DNA from: Sycobia sp. Sy_11
Lineage: Eukaryota; Arthropoda; Insecta; Hymenoptera; Epichrysomallidae
Length of the DNA: 64,000 nt
Direction of reading: 5' to 3'
Assembly (NCBI GenBank): GCA_018907035.1
Contig: JACCIC010000003.1
Location: forward strand, 6,209,001 to 6,273,000
Of this stretch, positions 1-12,636 are shown in pieces. A model generated the notes under the pieces. The model made no database searches, was not told the origin of the DNA, and saw only the letters and a list, made by a program, of their open reading frames with translations. The position numbers and the translations under genes were made by a program. Within the stretch, counting starts at the first letter, position 1; each line of letters begins with the position of its first letter.

Positions 1-180
1 CCTGTGCCGATATATCCTCCTTCTCCTTATATATATATATATATCCCACGTACTCGTTCCGACTCTCCTCTCTTTCTCTCTATCTCTCGGTCCGCTGTTC
101 CTTCCCTCAATCTACCGAAAGGTCCTCCTCACTCGCGCACCTGGGCCTCATAATAGCGATCGACACTTGTGTACCTCTTT

Positions 181-185
181 CTCTG

Positions 186-227
<42 letters not shown>

Positions 228-238
228 CACATATATAT
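181..238. repeat. Compound (CT)n(TA)n microsatellite
   Basis: A CT tract to 208 continues directly into TA to 227, with a second short TA piece at 231-238. Confidence 0.9.
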
Positions 239-555
239 GATATCGGTATGCCTACAAACACGATCGATCGAAGGAACGTCACGAAGCCAATGCTGTGCTA
301 ATGCTTCATCGATGGGACAAACAAAAACACAGCCCCCGCGACCGCGCGATCGTACCCGGGCTGCAACGTACGCGCGACTGGAAGTGAGAAGTGTGTGCCG
401 TCGCCGCCGCAGTTGCGCCAATTTCAAATAGCATCGACCCCCCCGATCCCGATCGGGCCAGTGCAGCAGCACGGGGAGTCGTCCTAGCACCGCGCGTACG
501 ACGCCACCTCGGTCGCGCCGCGCTCCGCTGGGTGGTGGCGAGTGCGCCCGAGGGT

Positions 556-581
556 GAGAGAGAGAGAGAGAGAGAGAGAGA
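556..581. repeat. (GA)n microsatellite
   Basis: Pure GA alternation of 26 bases inside the GC-rich island. Confidence 0.9.
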
Positions 582-3474
582 TGCCGAGTCTACGCCCTCT
601 ACATACGCATCTCGGCCGGGAACTCGCGCGCGCGCGCGCACCCCTATCGGGTCGATCTCTGGTTACGCCTCCCTCCTGGGCCGCCGGGGGAGGTCCGCCC
701 CCGCGGTGGGCGGGGCCGATATCTCGACGCCGTCTGCGGCGGCGGCGTCGGTGCGCGGCGACGACGAGGACGACTACTACGACGACAACGACGGCGGCGG
801 CGGCGGCGACGCCTGCGCGCGACGGAGCAGAGCCGCGAGGGTTGTCATGGGTTGGGTGGTAGGTAGGTACAGGGATAGATACAGGTATATAGGCTCGCGC
901 GCTCGTAATGTGCGCGTACAAGCGGTTGCGACGCGCGCGACCCGCGTACGTGTGTCCCGACGACGCGCGCGCTCGGGGCCGCGCCTTTGACACGCGCGCG
1001 CACCGCCAGGAAATTGTTTTAATTCTCGGCGCCAAAGAAGGACGTGAGGGGGGTGGGAGGGAGGAAGCGAGGGGCAAAGAGGCGCTTTTTCCCGAGTGGT
1101 GCCGCGAGGAAGGAAGAGGGGCTTTCTCGGTCGGAAATTCGCCCCGGCGCTCTCGCGCGGAAGGGGCCCGTTTGATGATTTCGCGCTGAGTGTGTATGAG
1201 AGACAGTGTGGGAGGGAGGGAGAGAGAGAGAGACGAGCACACACCTTCCGAGATGTTTGGATTTTTCAGCTGCCCCCGGGGGGGGGATCATTTTTTTCCG
1301 AGGCTTCTCTGAGTTTTGAAGATTCGCTGTGCAATTCAAACGAATTCAAATACTGAAATAATGCGATTCGAATTATAATTTTGAACGAAATAATTCCGAT
1401 TCAAATTGTTCAAGAACGAGATTGCGACGGAACAATTAAATAATAACATTCCTTACTGAGATTTTTATCTTCTTTATGATCTTCAAATTGTCAGATCAAA
1501 TCGTCTCTAAAAACATTTGACTTGGAATTTTCATCGTCTTCTTTCAGTATTAGAATTGAATTTTGTATTACGATCAAGTGTCAAAAATAGATTTTGCTGT
1601 ACTTTAATCTAATATAGTTGGGCTAATTGGCCCATATCGCTATAATTATTATGCTTATAATTATTATACTTGATAAATATTGTTCATGTTAGAATGAAGC
1701 AATAAAATATATGCAGGTACATAGAATACAATAATTCATAAATATCCCTTTTCCAAAGACAAACGCAAGTATTTAGTTTACTGTTTTTATCCTTAGATGC
1801 TATATATTTATAAGAAACATTGGTAAAAACTTTCAATAGGCACAAAATATAGATCAGTTTGCTTAGACGATAGGTGTTCCACTGTACTTGAGTCATTTCG
1901 AATTTCGATCCGTAAGGTTTTATAATTTTTTTCATCTTTTTTTTATTTTCCTTTACATACTTATTAATCTTATTTTATAACGATTGTAGAGAACCCATTA
2001 GATAATTATTTCAGGACGAAAGTATTTTTTCATAAGTTGTCAGCAACTACATAGATTTATTGTTGTTTTTGAAAAATCGAAAATGTATATTAGCTGGCTA
2101 CTAAGAAGATTTCAACTAATCCACAATCCTGCAAATTTTCAAAAAATTATAAGCGGATTGGTATTGATAAGGAATACTCAGCGTCATAAAATTAGCAGCT
2201 GCAATATATTAATAAGCCATACATATTTAAGAGATATCCAATTCATTCTTATTTCTAGCATTGGTAAGGTCCTGGAAAGTCCTGGAAAACGATTTACCAT
2301 TGCAATATTAACATTTAGATTTCACAGGATTACAGATTTATTTTACATATAAATTTATGCATTAAATATTCGAGAAAAACGGAGCTGTATTGATTAACTC
2401 AGCGGTAATTCCTACCAGAATTCTGGAACTGTAGCGCGAATAAAAAATCGTTTTCTTAATCTGCGATAGAATATCTATGCATTCTTTCGAACATACACAA
2501 AACTATAACTATGACCGATGCACTGACCAACAATCGAGTTAACCAGAGTGATTGAACAAGCCCAGTCCGCGAGCTTATTCGCGCGTCATCGCATTCCGAT
2601 TTCACGAGTTCGTCGGATTAGCTCAGACAGTCGACAAAAAAAAGTTGAAAATACTCGAAAAGGCATTGACCGGAGTTCTGTATCGACTGTTCAACCAGAG
2701 CGAATCCGGCGCATCACGCGCGGTGAATCAGGAATCACCCCGCACTCTTCTTAGTCTGTCTTTTTCGAACCCAGTTATAAGAATTGGGCCTATAACTTCG
2801 CGCTTCTTGACACAAATAAAAAAAGCAGTTTCACAGAATAAAGAATTTGCAAAGTACATACGTCAGGGATTTCAGATTTTTGATTGTTCAAAAGAGAGCA
2901 TCGATCGTAATTAAATGCCTGAAGCCCTGAATAGATAATATTAAGTAATTTGAGGGAACAAAGAAATATGAGAAATTCAATGGAATGGATACGGGTAAGT
3001 TCCCGCACTTTACAGATTATTAAGGGTATAGAACGTGTCAAATTTTTTAGATGTTTTTAATCTTACTACATTTATCTCAGAATAAGACACCAGATATATG
3101 TAAATTAATTTGGTCTAGATTAAGTGAGATAATTTCGAATATCTCTAAAATGAATCCTGTCTAGTTCTTTTTTTTATCTAACGATATACATTTTAAATTA
3201 TACATGTAATTAAAAGTACAAAAAAGGGAACAGGATAATAAAAATCACGCTTAACAAGAAACATAATAAAAATCATATAGACAGTTTTGCAAAAAACGGT
3301 TTATAAATGAGGGAGGATTGTTAATCATAATTGATCCGAATGAGACTGATTAAAAAATTGTCCAGAAATTCTGTAAATTAATTTTAACATAAATATTTTT
3401 ATTGGGTAAATAACAGAAAAGGAAAAAAGGGGGGTGGAGTATATAGAATGTTGTTATTAGAATTTTTTGTTCCA

Positions 3475-3530
3475 GCAGTTCTTGAAGATGAACCGAAGCG
3501 GTTCGAAACGTTGGACGGCAGTATGGTCAA
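3475..3530 (+). mobile_element. Hammerhead-like motif of Penelope-like-element type (decayed)
   Basis: Seen: TTGAAGA (3482-3488), then T, then a perfect six-base stem GAACCG/CGGTTC (3490-3495 with 3499-3504) closed by an AAG loop, then GAAAC (3505-3509). This matches the hammerhead ribozyme layout CUGANGA - stem II - GAAA, except that the first core base is T rather than C and one extra T precedes the stem. Such motifs are known from the ends of Penelope-like retroelements in animals. Stems I and III are not clear, so self-cleavage is doubtful. No reverse transcriptase or GIY-YIG frame is visible nearby. Confidence 0.4.
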
Positions 3531-3638
3531 GACGCAACTTGGTAATGGCGGTGGGAACAGTCAGATTATCCTTTACTAACCGTAGTATTTAGACTAATTT
3601 TTATGTATATTCCAGATTCTATGGGGACGACTATAAAG

Positions 3639-3659
3639 AAGGACAGACGCACTGTCCTT
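3639..3659. repeat. Perfect 8-bp hairpin
   Basis: AAGGACAG and CTGTCCTT flank a five-base loop (ACGCA). It lies about 130 bases after the hammerhead-like motif and could belong to the same decayed element. Confidence 0.5.
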
Positions 3660-4020
3660 ATTTAATTATTTAATTGCAAATATATTGTTTTTTGGGACTG
3701 TAAGACCGATGAAAATATTTGTTTTTTTAATTTGTCAACTGTCGAAGTAAGTACTATTTTCTAACGTTAAAAAGCACTCTTGTCTAAAAATGATAACGCG
3801 CCGACTTGATAAATATCTCAACAAAAACCACCACCCGATAAAGTATTTGTTTACGTAACTTGATAACTCGAACGACGGGACGTTCGTCTGCGCGCACAGA
3901 ATTGGATGAAGACTCAAGCAGGGCGATAATTTTGCGCTTACGCGGCCGTCGGACTCTTCCTCGCAAGGCGAGTGCATACCACCATTCGTTATCTAATGAA
4001 CCGATCCTCTAAACAGGTAC

Positions 4021-4402
4021 ATGACGTAGGATGGATGGAGCGGGGGGTGGGGGGTAGGTGAGAGCGTTAAAAACGATCCCCGGGGCTTTTCGGGCATACG
4101 AATAATATCCACCACTCGTCTCTGTTTACGAAAAGCTCATACCGCGCAGCGAGCCCGTATACTCCAATGATCGGCCGTACGTATGTTTGTATACACACGC
4201 ACGCGGCGCCAGCTCCGCTCGTATACGTAAGGACCGAGCCGCCGACGTACGCCCGCCGTATCTACGCATACAGCACATATTCGGCGAGTCGGGGCGGCTG
4301 TCGACGAAGGGGGAGGGGAACGATGGGTGGGGGGGGGGTCAGGCAGTTAGAGTAAATTTCGGCGTGGATTTATGGACGGCGAGAAAAGGGCACATGCGCG
4401 GG

Positions 4403-4434
<32 letters not shown>

Positions 4435-4760
4435 CCGCGCGCACGCGGACACTCGAGAGCGATCGCGCGTTAAATGCGCCGTCGGGGGGGTTGCGTGCCG
4501 GTCGCGTGTCGGTCGCGTGCCCCGCGCGCGTATATGATCACCCTCGAATGTCTTTCTCTCTCTCTCTCCCTCCCATACTCTATCGCACCCTTCTCCCTTC
4601 TTCTGTCTTGATTGCGCGATGACGGGCCGAGAGACTCGGGACACGGATTTACCTAGATATTGTTAGGGTGGGCGAAGGAGGGGGGGGGGACTGGCTGACG
4701 CGCGAGGTTTCTCGGCTTTCTTTGGGGGAGGGGGGTTAGTTTTTTGAGCACTTCCGTTCC
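4021..4760. other. GC-rich island with (CCG)n and G-runs
   Basis: The island has a (CCG)n tract at about 4404-4431, G-runs at 4045-4054, 4325-4338 and 4681-4688, and a short CT tract at 4553-4568. No coding evidence. Confidence 0.5.
4404..4431. repeat. (CCG)n trinucleotide repeat
   Basis: Near-perfect CCG units within a CpG-dense block. Confidence 0.85.
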
Positions 4761-5280
4761 ATTCCGTTGAATATATCTCGCATTGTTCAATAAATACATT
4801 TGTATGATTTATTTGTGCGTTAAGCTCGCGTATTATCGTTTGTTATTTATCTTTATATTATTTAATGCCTGGTTTATTTATGAGATCGGGAATTAAAGTC
4901 AAAGCATCGAATTACGAGTCCGTTGTTCCAGCGATCGATCCATCGTAGGCCTCGATTTGTTATTTTCTTTTCTGATATTAATTTATAAAAAATCCTCACA
5001 TTCTAGTGAAAATTAAAACGTTTTGTAGAGATTTAGGTATAATTTAACATTTGTCGATTAGTAATTAACAATGATTTGATTTAAAGTATGATTTGTCAAA
5101 GTAATTTTTATTGTCGGACTGTAAATATATTTTGATACTTAAAAACGCGAAAGCCTAATTTTGATTTACAACTTAAGCCATATGCTAATTTATACTTGGA
5201 AAACGCAAGTACCTAAAAACAACATATTCACAAAAATCAAGTTCGAATTGTCCTTAATCGATTTTCGTTAATCGCGAACT
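4761..5280. other. AT-rich stretch, nothing recognised
   Basis: No coding, RNA or repeat signal that I could support. Confidence 0.5.
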
Positions 5281-5620
5281 CAAACTATCGCAATGCAACT
5301 CGCGCACATCCTTCGAGTCAGCGTTTTCTGTCACATTGGACAGATCGAAGCCGACCATTTGCGTAGCGTCTCGAAACTCGGCGTAAACTCCGGCGCCTTA
5401 ATCAACGCGTCGTCGTTCGGCGGAAGCGCAGCGATGCTTCTCCCCTCCGCCCCCTCAGTTTCGCCGCTCCCTTCTACCGTTCAAAAAGTCCTTCCGCAAT
5501 CAATTTTCTCGCTCGGCCGGCCGCTCATCCAAAATAAATCCCGAGAGCGATTTCGCCCTCTCATCCATAGTGTGCGCAATCACCGGCCAATATGAGCACG
5601 GAACGTATGCGCTTGTGCAT

Positions 5621-5628
5621 TTATATAT

Positions 5629-5677
<49 letters not shown>
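5621..5677. repeat. (TA)n microsatellite
   Basis: TA alternation with two C interruptions at its left end. Confidence 0.95.
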
Positions 5678-5685
<8 letters not shown>

Positions 5686-6164
5686 TATCCATGAGTCCTT
5701 CTCGAGAACCCAGCGGGGCACCACTATATATTCCCCCTCTCGCTCTCCCTTTTCCGACTGCCCCCCTCCCGCCCTTCCCCTTCACTTTTGCAGTACATGG
5801 GAATTATGTAATTATCGCGCTCTCAAGTTCAGGTCGTCTTTCCCCGTATGCCTAGCTGTCCCCTCCCCCCCCTCTCTCTCTTAACCATCCACAGCGATAC
5901 GGCACATAAATCACCCGGCGAATCCCATCGGCGGGTGGGGGGAGACAATAAAACGCTCGTTTCACCTCGGATGCGCGTCACCGCCGCCCCCGGACCGGCT
6001 TTTCGACTCTTCTCGCGAAATCCGATCACCGTGTGTACGCCACTTATGCAGAAAGAGGCGCGTTCGCTGACTTTTGCGGCGGGCTCGCGTGCCGCGATCG
6101 TGGGGTGCGAAAGGGACGACGGCTGGAGGATAGGAGGGGCGGGGGAGATATCTCCGTCTGATGT

Positions 6165-6166
<2 letters not shown>

Positions 6167-6200
<34 letters not shown>
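6167..6200. repeat. (CT)n microsatellite
   Basis: Pure CT alternation of 34 bases. Confidence 0.95.
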
Positions 6201-6204
<4 letters not shown>

Positions 6205-6460
6205 TTCGTTCCGCGCCGCCGGGCCGAACCGCACGCGGTACATACGCGGAGATAAGAGCGAGCATTGCGTTGCTGACGCGGCGGAGAGCCGTAGAGTCGG
6301 GCGAGCCGCGTTACACAATGCAGATCTTTTTGCGGGCTCGCGCAAATTGAATGGCCCGCGGGAATTATCTGACATTATTATAGCTGGATGTATCGTCGAC
6401 AGACTCGGGGTTAGGATAGTTGACACTGCGACGATAAGGGTATCCGCGTTACGCATTATA

Positions 6461-9220
6461 CAAACTTCTTTTCAATGCTCTCTCTTCCTCTTTCTCTATT
6501 TATATGATCAGTAGAAGAAAAATAAATTACTGTGTAGCCAAAAATTTACATAGAAAAATTGAATTATTTGCATAGTTTGTTGATCTTCGTGATTTCTTTC
6601 TCTAATTTAAGTTTCGATAGAATGAATTAAGAAAATTTTTACAAGGGGATAGAAAAATCGAATTTAAGATGGTTAAGTGCTATCAGAATAAATTTTCTTA
6701 TTTTCTTTTATATTTTTTTAAACAATAAATAACAAATAATGAAATAACATTATTCATTCATTTTGTTAATTCAGTTTGATATTTTAAAAGCCTTATAGAT
6801 ATAATTCGTATTTTCCAAAAATTTCAGACTTAACCTCATATCATGAAATATATTAATTTCTAATACAAATAATTAAATTTTTTTTTTAACTAATCAAAAT
6901 GGTGCATTATGGAAAATGCCAATCGAATGTTTAAAAATATACCCAAAGTGTACTTTTAGTACTTACAAAACAAGTCTACAGTCGTTGCAGAAGCAATTGC
7001 TTTCCCATTTTGAAAATTCATTAATAGTGTTCGCAACTTTCAACATATGTGTTTCTTGTACAAACATATTCTACAGTGGATTTTAGACCATTAAATTAAA
7101 CTGTAGTTTGAACTAATGAAATGATACTTTTATTAATTATTAATTGAAAAATTAGATTGATAATTCGACTCGGAAATTAAGGTATTTTATATAAGCTAAA
7201 TATTTATATAAATTCATACACAATTCTTCTATAGAAGTTAATTTTTCTTATCACTGTAGCAACAAAATGAATGTTTTAATAATGCTTCTATAAATGAATA
7301 TCAAAAAGCTGATTGTTATTGTATTTTTAAAAAATGCCAGCTATTAATATTTATAGCACTTTGAATTCTTTTAATAACGCAGAATTTATTTTGATATATG
7401 CTTTTCTAACATGATATGATTAAAAACTGTTGGCAAATGTGAGAATATAAAAGCTCTGAAAATTCCCGTAGTAACTTACTTGGAAACCTCTAGCTTATAG
7501 CCTATAACCTATTACTTATCGCTAATCTATAGCATATTTAAACAGTTTTCAAATAAAAATTATACTTAAGAAAGGTTTCGCGGTACGAGAAGGGGCAAGG
7601 TATCCATTTTTTTTATTAGATTTAATGGATTTTATCAAGCTGGAAGGAATTGGTGCTCAGTTGACTAGGGACTCTCGTTGTAAGTATCTTTATGCAGATA
7701 TTTAGATTATCGTTAAATTAGTTAAGTAAAAATTCTTAAAAATTCACGAAATGTCTTTAGTTATATTGTATTAATCGTGTAATAAATAATTTTTTAAATA
7801 TGATTTTTCACACTTATTACTTCGGTCAATTTTGTTCTCCTTAATCTAAACTTTTTTGTTGAAAACCTTTAAGATTGGTTTCACGCAGTTGTACATTAAT
7901 TTGAGTTCGACTCGAATCACTTGAAGCGTACATAGCAAGGTGTAAACGAACTAAATTAATGTAATTGACCGGCCCACGTTGGCTCTATCGTTTGAGTGAA
8001 CTACTATGCTACTTAATTCATCGATCTGTGTTTACGTCCCAGCCTCGGCTAATTAGCACAAACACCTCCGTAAAACTTTGTAGGTGCACTGTTTGCAAGC
8101 GTATCCTCGTTCGCCGATCAGCTCAATTATTGGGAATTATAGAGCGACGTTATAAAATTTCATTTAATAATACCCATGATTTCACGATACCATTCACAAT
8201 AATCGTTACTGCATAAATTGGAAGAAAGATTGAATACAATATTGATAAATCCATATATGAACATATGTATAACCTGAAAGCCTAGTGAACAATGAAGCAG
8301 GTTTAAAACATTTGCATTAATATTTTTTCATATAAATTAACGCATCTAAAAAGATAAAAGTTGATATAAAATGTTTTAAGCATCTTTCCAACCTGGTCTC
8401 AAAATTAAAAATAAAAATTGAGCAATATGCATAAGGAAAATATGTTAATAAATGTGACAATAGTATCATTTTATACTGATAAATTGGTTGCCATATTTTT
8501 TCTATTAAATCGATGGTTATAATATTATGACATAATTTAATCAGATCATGACGATTATCATTTAGTTAATATATTTTATCTTCTTATTATGGATAAATTT
8601 GACAAATGAGAATTTTTAAATATTTTGTAGTAAATGATTTATATTCAATTTAATTTCAAAATAAAAAATATTATACCGCCGTATAATTAATTAAAAAAAA
8701 TATTTTTAGTCAATGTATAGCGAAATAAATAATTTAAAAAATTGAAACGTAACTTATTATTTTATATGCACTAATTACTATACTGCAATAATTAGATTAA
8801 TACATATAAATAAATATATTAATAAAATTGAAATTAGTAGTTGGCCGGTTCTAAATGTTGAAGCTTTCTTTCCAAACCAATTTAAAACAGTTATACTGTT
8901 GTAATAATAATCTACTGCTGAATCATTGTCTATTTGCTCTTGAATTATTATTCAATCATTGTGAAATAGTTTAGAATTACCAATTTGACACTAAAAGGAA
9001 ACTGTTTACACAATTGAATATATAATCAATTAGAGCCTTATCTAAAGATCAATGATGTAAAACAAAATTTTTAATTACAAAAGAATATTTGGATTGTTTG
9101 CTGTTACAATATTATTGGAGCAATGCTATATGGAGATTTGAAAAATCAATTCATTTTCCATAATTTACTTTGTTTTTAGCAAACAGAAAATTGATAAGTA
9201 TGATTTCACATTCATCTATA
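6461..9220. other. Long AT-rich stretch, no gene seen
   Basis: Mostly low-complexity A/T with frequent stops in all frames. A slightly GC-richer patch at 7890-8130 holds no supported feature. Confidence 0.55.
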
Positions 9221-9582
9221 ACTGGTCTCCTCGGCTAATCTTTCCCCGTGAGCATCTTAAATCACTGATTCGACATCCCATCGAAATCTCTGCTTATTGA
9301 CTCGTACTACTCGGCCAGTGATTTGCCCAAGTATATTGTGGAGAGGAAAAAAAAACACCCCACTTCACCCCGATTGACCGTCATACAATTCCCTTAAAAT
9401 CTCATTTTTCTCTCTCATAACGCGTGCGCGCGCGAGATCGCATCGGTCGTCGAGCGTGCCCGTATTACAAAGGACTTGCTATCCGAGCCGGTGCGCACGC
9501 ACGCACGCACGCACTCACTCGGGCTCGGACCGACGTCACGACAGAATATGCGCGCGTCCTCGGGGTCTATTATTTCGAGCCC

Positions 9583-9584
<2 letters not shown>

Positions 9585-9632
<48 letters not shown>
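9585..9632. repeat. (TA)n microsatellite
   Basis: Pure TA, 48 bases. Confidence 0.95.
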
Positions 9633-9633
<1 letters not shown>

Positions 9634-10113
9634 TGTATAATGTACGGGAGTCAAGTAATCGCGGGGGAGATTGATGGCTTTTCGACTTTGGGCGATGAAA
9701 CAAAAAGAAAAAAACAACCTAAGCGGAGAAAAAAACTCGCTTTAAACAGCCAATCAAAACCCCTCCCCCCACTTTCACGGCTCCTCGCGACCGTGTATAG
9801 AAATATACGCTTATTCGTGCGAGCGCGCAAACATCTTGAAGCTCTGGTGAGTGACAAGAGGCGCGTGCACGTCTCTACTTTTTGCCTCGTCGGTGTCGCG
9901 CCGATTCGCCAACATTATCTTGAGATACGGTGTATTAGGCGGGACGAGAGAGAGATCGCATATAGCGGCGGCACGGACCGTATATATAGGCGCTCCCCGC
10001 AGAATTTCGCCACGCATGAGTAAGAGAGAGTCTGTGAGAGAGAGCGAGAAAGCGAGTGGAGCAAGAGCGGCATTGTACCACCGCATGAAACATGACAGGG
10101 AGTCTATTGTTAC

Positions 10114-10116
<3 letters not shown>

Positions 10117-10164
<48 letters not shown>
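10117..10164. repeat. (TA)n microsatellite
   Basis: Pure TA, 48 bases. Confidence 0.95.
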
Positions 10165-10167
<3 letters not shown>

Positions 10168-10294
10168 TCTCCTCACGCCAGAGCCCGCGTGCGGGATTCA
10201 CTGCGGCTCGCGAAGGGGCGAAAGGGCGGGCGCCGGATTCTACGTTCAGAGTTGCATGAGAGAGCGGGAGAGGGAGAAAAAGACACACAGAGAG

Positions 10295-10297
<3 letters not shown>

Positions 10298-10328
<31 letters not shown>
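10298..10328. repeat. (GA)n microsatellite
   Basis: Pure GA, 31 bases, inside a longer purine-rich tract from about 10257 to 10365. Confidence 0.95.
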
Positions 10329-10330
<2 letters not shown>

Positions 10331-10589
10331 TGAGAGTGAGAGCGAGAGTAAAGGAAGGAGAGAAAGCCAGGCGTTTCGTACAGCCCATAACACGATAAGA
10401 ACCGATGCCACTTTGTTATACGTTTTGGGGCGAGGCTTTAAGTGCCTCAGCTCTCTCTCTCTCTCTCTCCCCCCCCCCACTAACCCCGTCTCAATTCGCG
10501 AGTTTCTTCTTATTCTTTCTTTCTTTACTCCATGCCAACGCGTTGTACGTGTACACGCGTTTTGTATCTGCGGTAAACTCGTATGTATG

Positions 10590-10593
<4 letters not shown>

Positions 10594-10641
<48 letters not shown>
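10594..10641. repeat. (TA)n microsatellite
   Basis: Pure TA preceded by short TATG units (10581-10594). Confidence 0.95.
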
Positions 10642-10643
<2 letters not shown>

Positions 10644-11056
10644 TATAGATCAGTTTTCGGGGAGATTCACCCACGCCCCTGTCTTTTTCTATTCCCCCGA
10701 GCGGATCATTTCGCGGCATTGAATGTGCTCGCCCGCGCGCGCAATATGCTCCGTGGCGTAATTCCGCATACTGTCGCTGGCGCGGGCTTAATTTATCGAG
10801 GCGGAGCCGTCGCGATGAGCGACATTCATAAGTTATACACTACGTGTGAAAATCGATTTCTTTTTGCATTTTTTCTTCAGCGTCTTTTACCATCGAAAAC
10901 TAAAGCTAAAACTGATTGAAATATGTTACTTATACATACAAATACGGATAAAGCTAATGTTTTATTTAAATGAAGAAGCTGTCTTTGCTCCGGGAAACAA
11001 CTATTTTTGCAAATTTTTTTCCAAAACTCTGATATCCTATCTTAGACGAACATTAA

Positions 11057-11060
<4 letters not shown>

Positions 11061-11094
<34 letters not shown>
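11061..11094. repeat. (TG)n microsatellite
   Basis: Pure TG, 34 bases. Confidence 0.95.
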
Positions 11095-11095
<1 letters not shown>

Positions 11096-11637
11096 TTAGA
11101 ATAGGAAATCGATAATCAACCATATAGTTTTAGAATGATCTTAATGTGAAATTTTGAATGAAAAACGATTATAAAGAAGCCAATGAATGATCCTGCCCAG
11201 CTCTGGTTTTACAAGTGATATCGATGATTTAACAAAAAATGTCTTCAAAGAATCGAGAGAAACTACGCAACAATCTAAGTGCCTGTCACGCTAAATCATA
11301 TTTAAATACCCAATTCAGGATGATCGATCAAGTCGCCCAGTTTTCGAGACGCGACCTTGTCAGGTCATTTTGTTTACCAATTCTGGCCGAAACTTGCTAT
11401 CTACTACGACCGTGTATATATATGTAGCATCGACCTATGTCATAATAAGTCAGTGATAGTCAAATAAATATATTTCAGTTCCATTTACAGCTGATTCATC
11501 TATTATTAGAATTCGTTCAACACGATTAATGATTACGTACTGCTTTCATAAAATGCAAATCGGCGCTCGGTATTTTTTATTATATTGTAAACAATGTTGT
11601 ATAATTAATTCCTATAGACATATGGTTTATGTTTACA

Positions 11638-11638
<1 letters not shown>

Positions 11639-11683
<45 letters not shown>
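11639..11683. repeat. (TA)n microsatellite
   Basis: Pure TA, followed by TATG variants. Confidence 0.95.
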
Positions 11684-11689
<6 letters not shown>

Positions 11690-12132
11690 GTATATTCGTG
11701 ATAGATTGTTTTATACGTCAAGACAAAAAGAAAAACGTGTGAGATTTCGTTTTACTAACAATTCTTGTCACGAGCAATATCTCAGGAACATTTATCGAGT
11801 CTGAAGAATGTTAGCCTCAAACCACCGTTGCTGTTATTTTTTCTAATCCGTTGAATTCGTCGCTACGTCTATAGTTACTGAACGTGTGGCTGACCGATAA
11901 CCTAACTCAGCATGGATTATATATAAGCCTCGTACGGTTGGTTAAAGTTATTTACTAAATATCGCATACACAAAAGAAACATATCTTCTATATGGTTAGA
12001 AATAATCTGGTGAAGCACAAGTTAACACAACTTAACACCTCGGCCATTTTCGAAATAAAGTGCATTTTTTTCGTCTGCTTAATGTTTACTAGTTGTTATT
12101 AGGCGGAAATAATTTTCTGAAGAGAAAAAAAG

Positions 12133-12135
<3 letters not shown>

Positions 12136-12198
<63 letters not shown>
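12136..12198. repeat. Compound (GA)n-(GT)n microsatellite
   Basis: GA to 12165, then TGTGC, then GT to 12198. The change of one base in the unit keeps G on the plus strand throughout. Confidence 0.95.
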
Positions 12199-12580
12199 AC
12201 ACAAATACGATATCTTTAGATAATTTTAGGGAAAAAGTTTTATTGCTGTACCGTGAAAAAGCAATATTACGAAATATTATTATTTTGTTAATATTGATTT
12301 ACGAATAAATCGCGTGGAAGTTTTATTACGAGCCACCAAGGAGAATCTAGGTCGAGAAGGTAATAAAGCGCGTCAATAGATGCGATGCGATTCCAATTCG
12401 TCATAAACGGAGCACTTATTCGGCACAAGTTACAAATTTATACCTTAAATTAAACAAATGGAGCAGTCAGTGCTTATATATTCGCCGTAGGTAACATATA
12501 TAGAAAAGAATAAAGATATAAATGGTCTCAAAAAAAATTGCTTAGATGAATAAAAGGCTTAGTATTTATACATTCAGTGT

Positions 12581-12591
12581 ACACACACACA

Positions 12592-12635
<44 letters not shown>
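12581..12635. repeat. (AC)n microsatellite
   Basis: AC alternation with one AAA interruption near 12594. Confidence 0.95.

Positions 12636-12636
<1 letters not shown>

Larger units (their letters stand above)
1..1330. other. GC/CpG-rich island with simple repeats, no supported gene
   Basis: The island carries a CT/TA compound repeat (181-238), a (GA)n tract (556-581), alternating CG runs (626-640, 898-1000) and a block of GAC/CGG-type triplets (720-815). Open frames exist on both strands, but none has splice sites plus a recognisable protein. A sharp drop to AT-rich DNA follows at about 1330. Confidence 0.6.
1331..4020. other. AT-rich non-coding stretch
   Basis: No gene is supported. A less AT-rich patch at 2548-2911 contains a 120-codon frame with no ATG start and no known domain; I do not call it. 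Otherwise only the hammerhead-like motif and hairpin near 3.5-3.66 kb stand out. Confidence 0.5.
5281..6460. other. GC-rich island flanking (TA)n and (CT)n arrays
   Basis: Contains the TA array at 5621-5677 and the CT array at 6167-6200. The flanking unique sequence is CpG-rich and has the look of conserved non-coding DNA, but conservation cannot be tested here. Confidence 0.5.
9221..10860. other. GC-rich island with three (TA)n arrays and a (GA)n array
   Basis: Three TA arrays (9585-9632, 10117-10164, 10594-10641), each 48 bases and about 500 bases apart, sit in CpG-rich DNA with a GA array at 10298-10328, a (CGCA)n tract at 9494-9514 and a C-run near 10469-10478. A TATA-like word followed by GC-rich DNA occurs at 9981-9990; no start site can be assigned. 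Confidence 0.6.

Noticed and set aside
2552..2914. 120-codon plus-strand frame in a less AT-rich patch
   Set aside because: It has no ATG, a stop lies immediately upstream, and no family is recognised. It is the least repeat-like of the uncalled frames and would merit a protein search.
3495..3510. GGTTCGAAAC resembling a tRNA T-arm
   Set aside because: No acceptor, D or anticodon arms can be folded around it; the hammerhead-like reading fits better.
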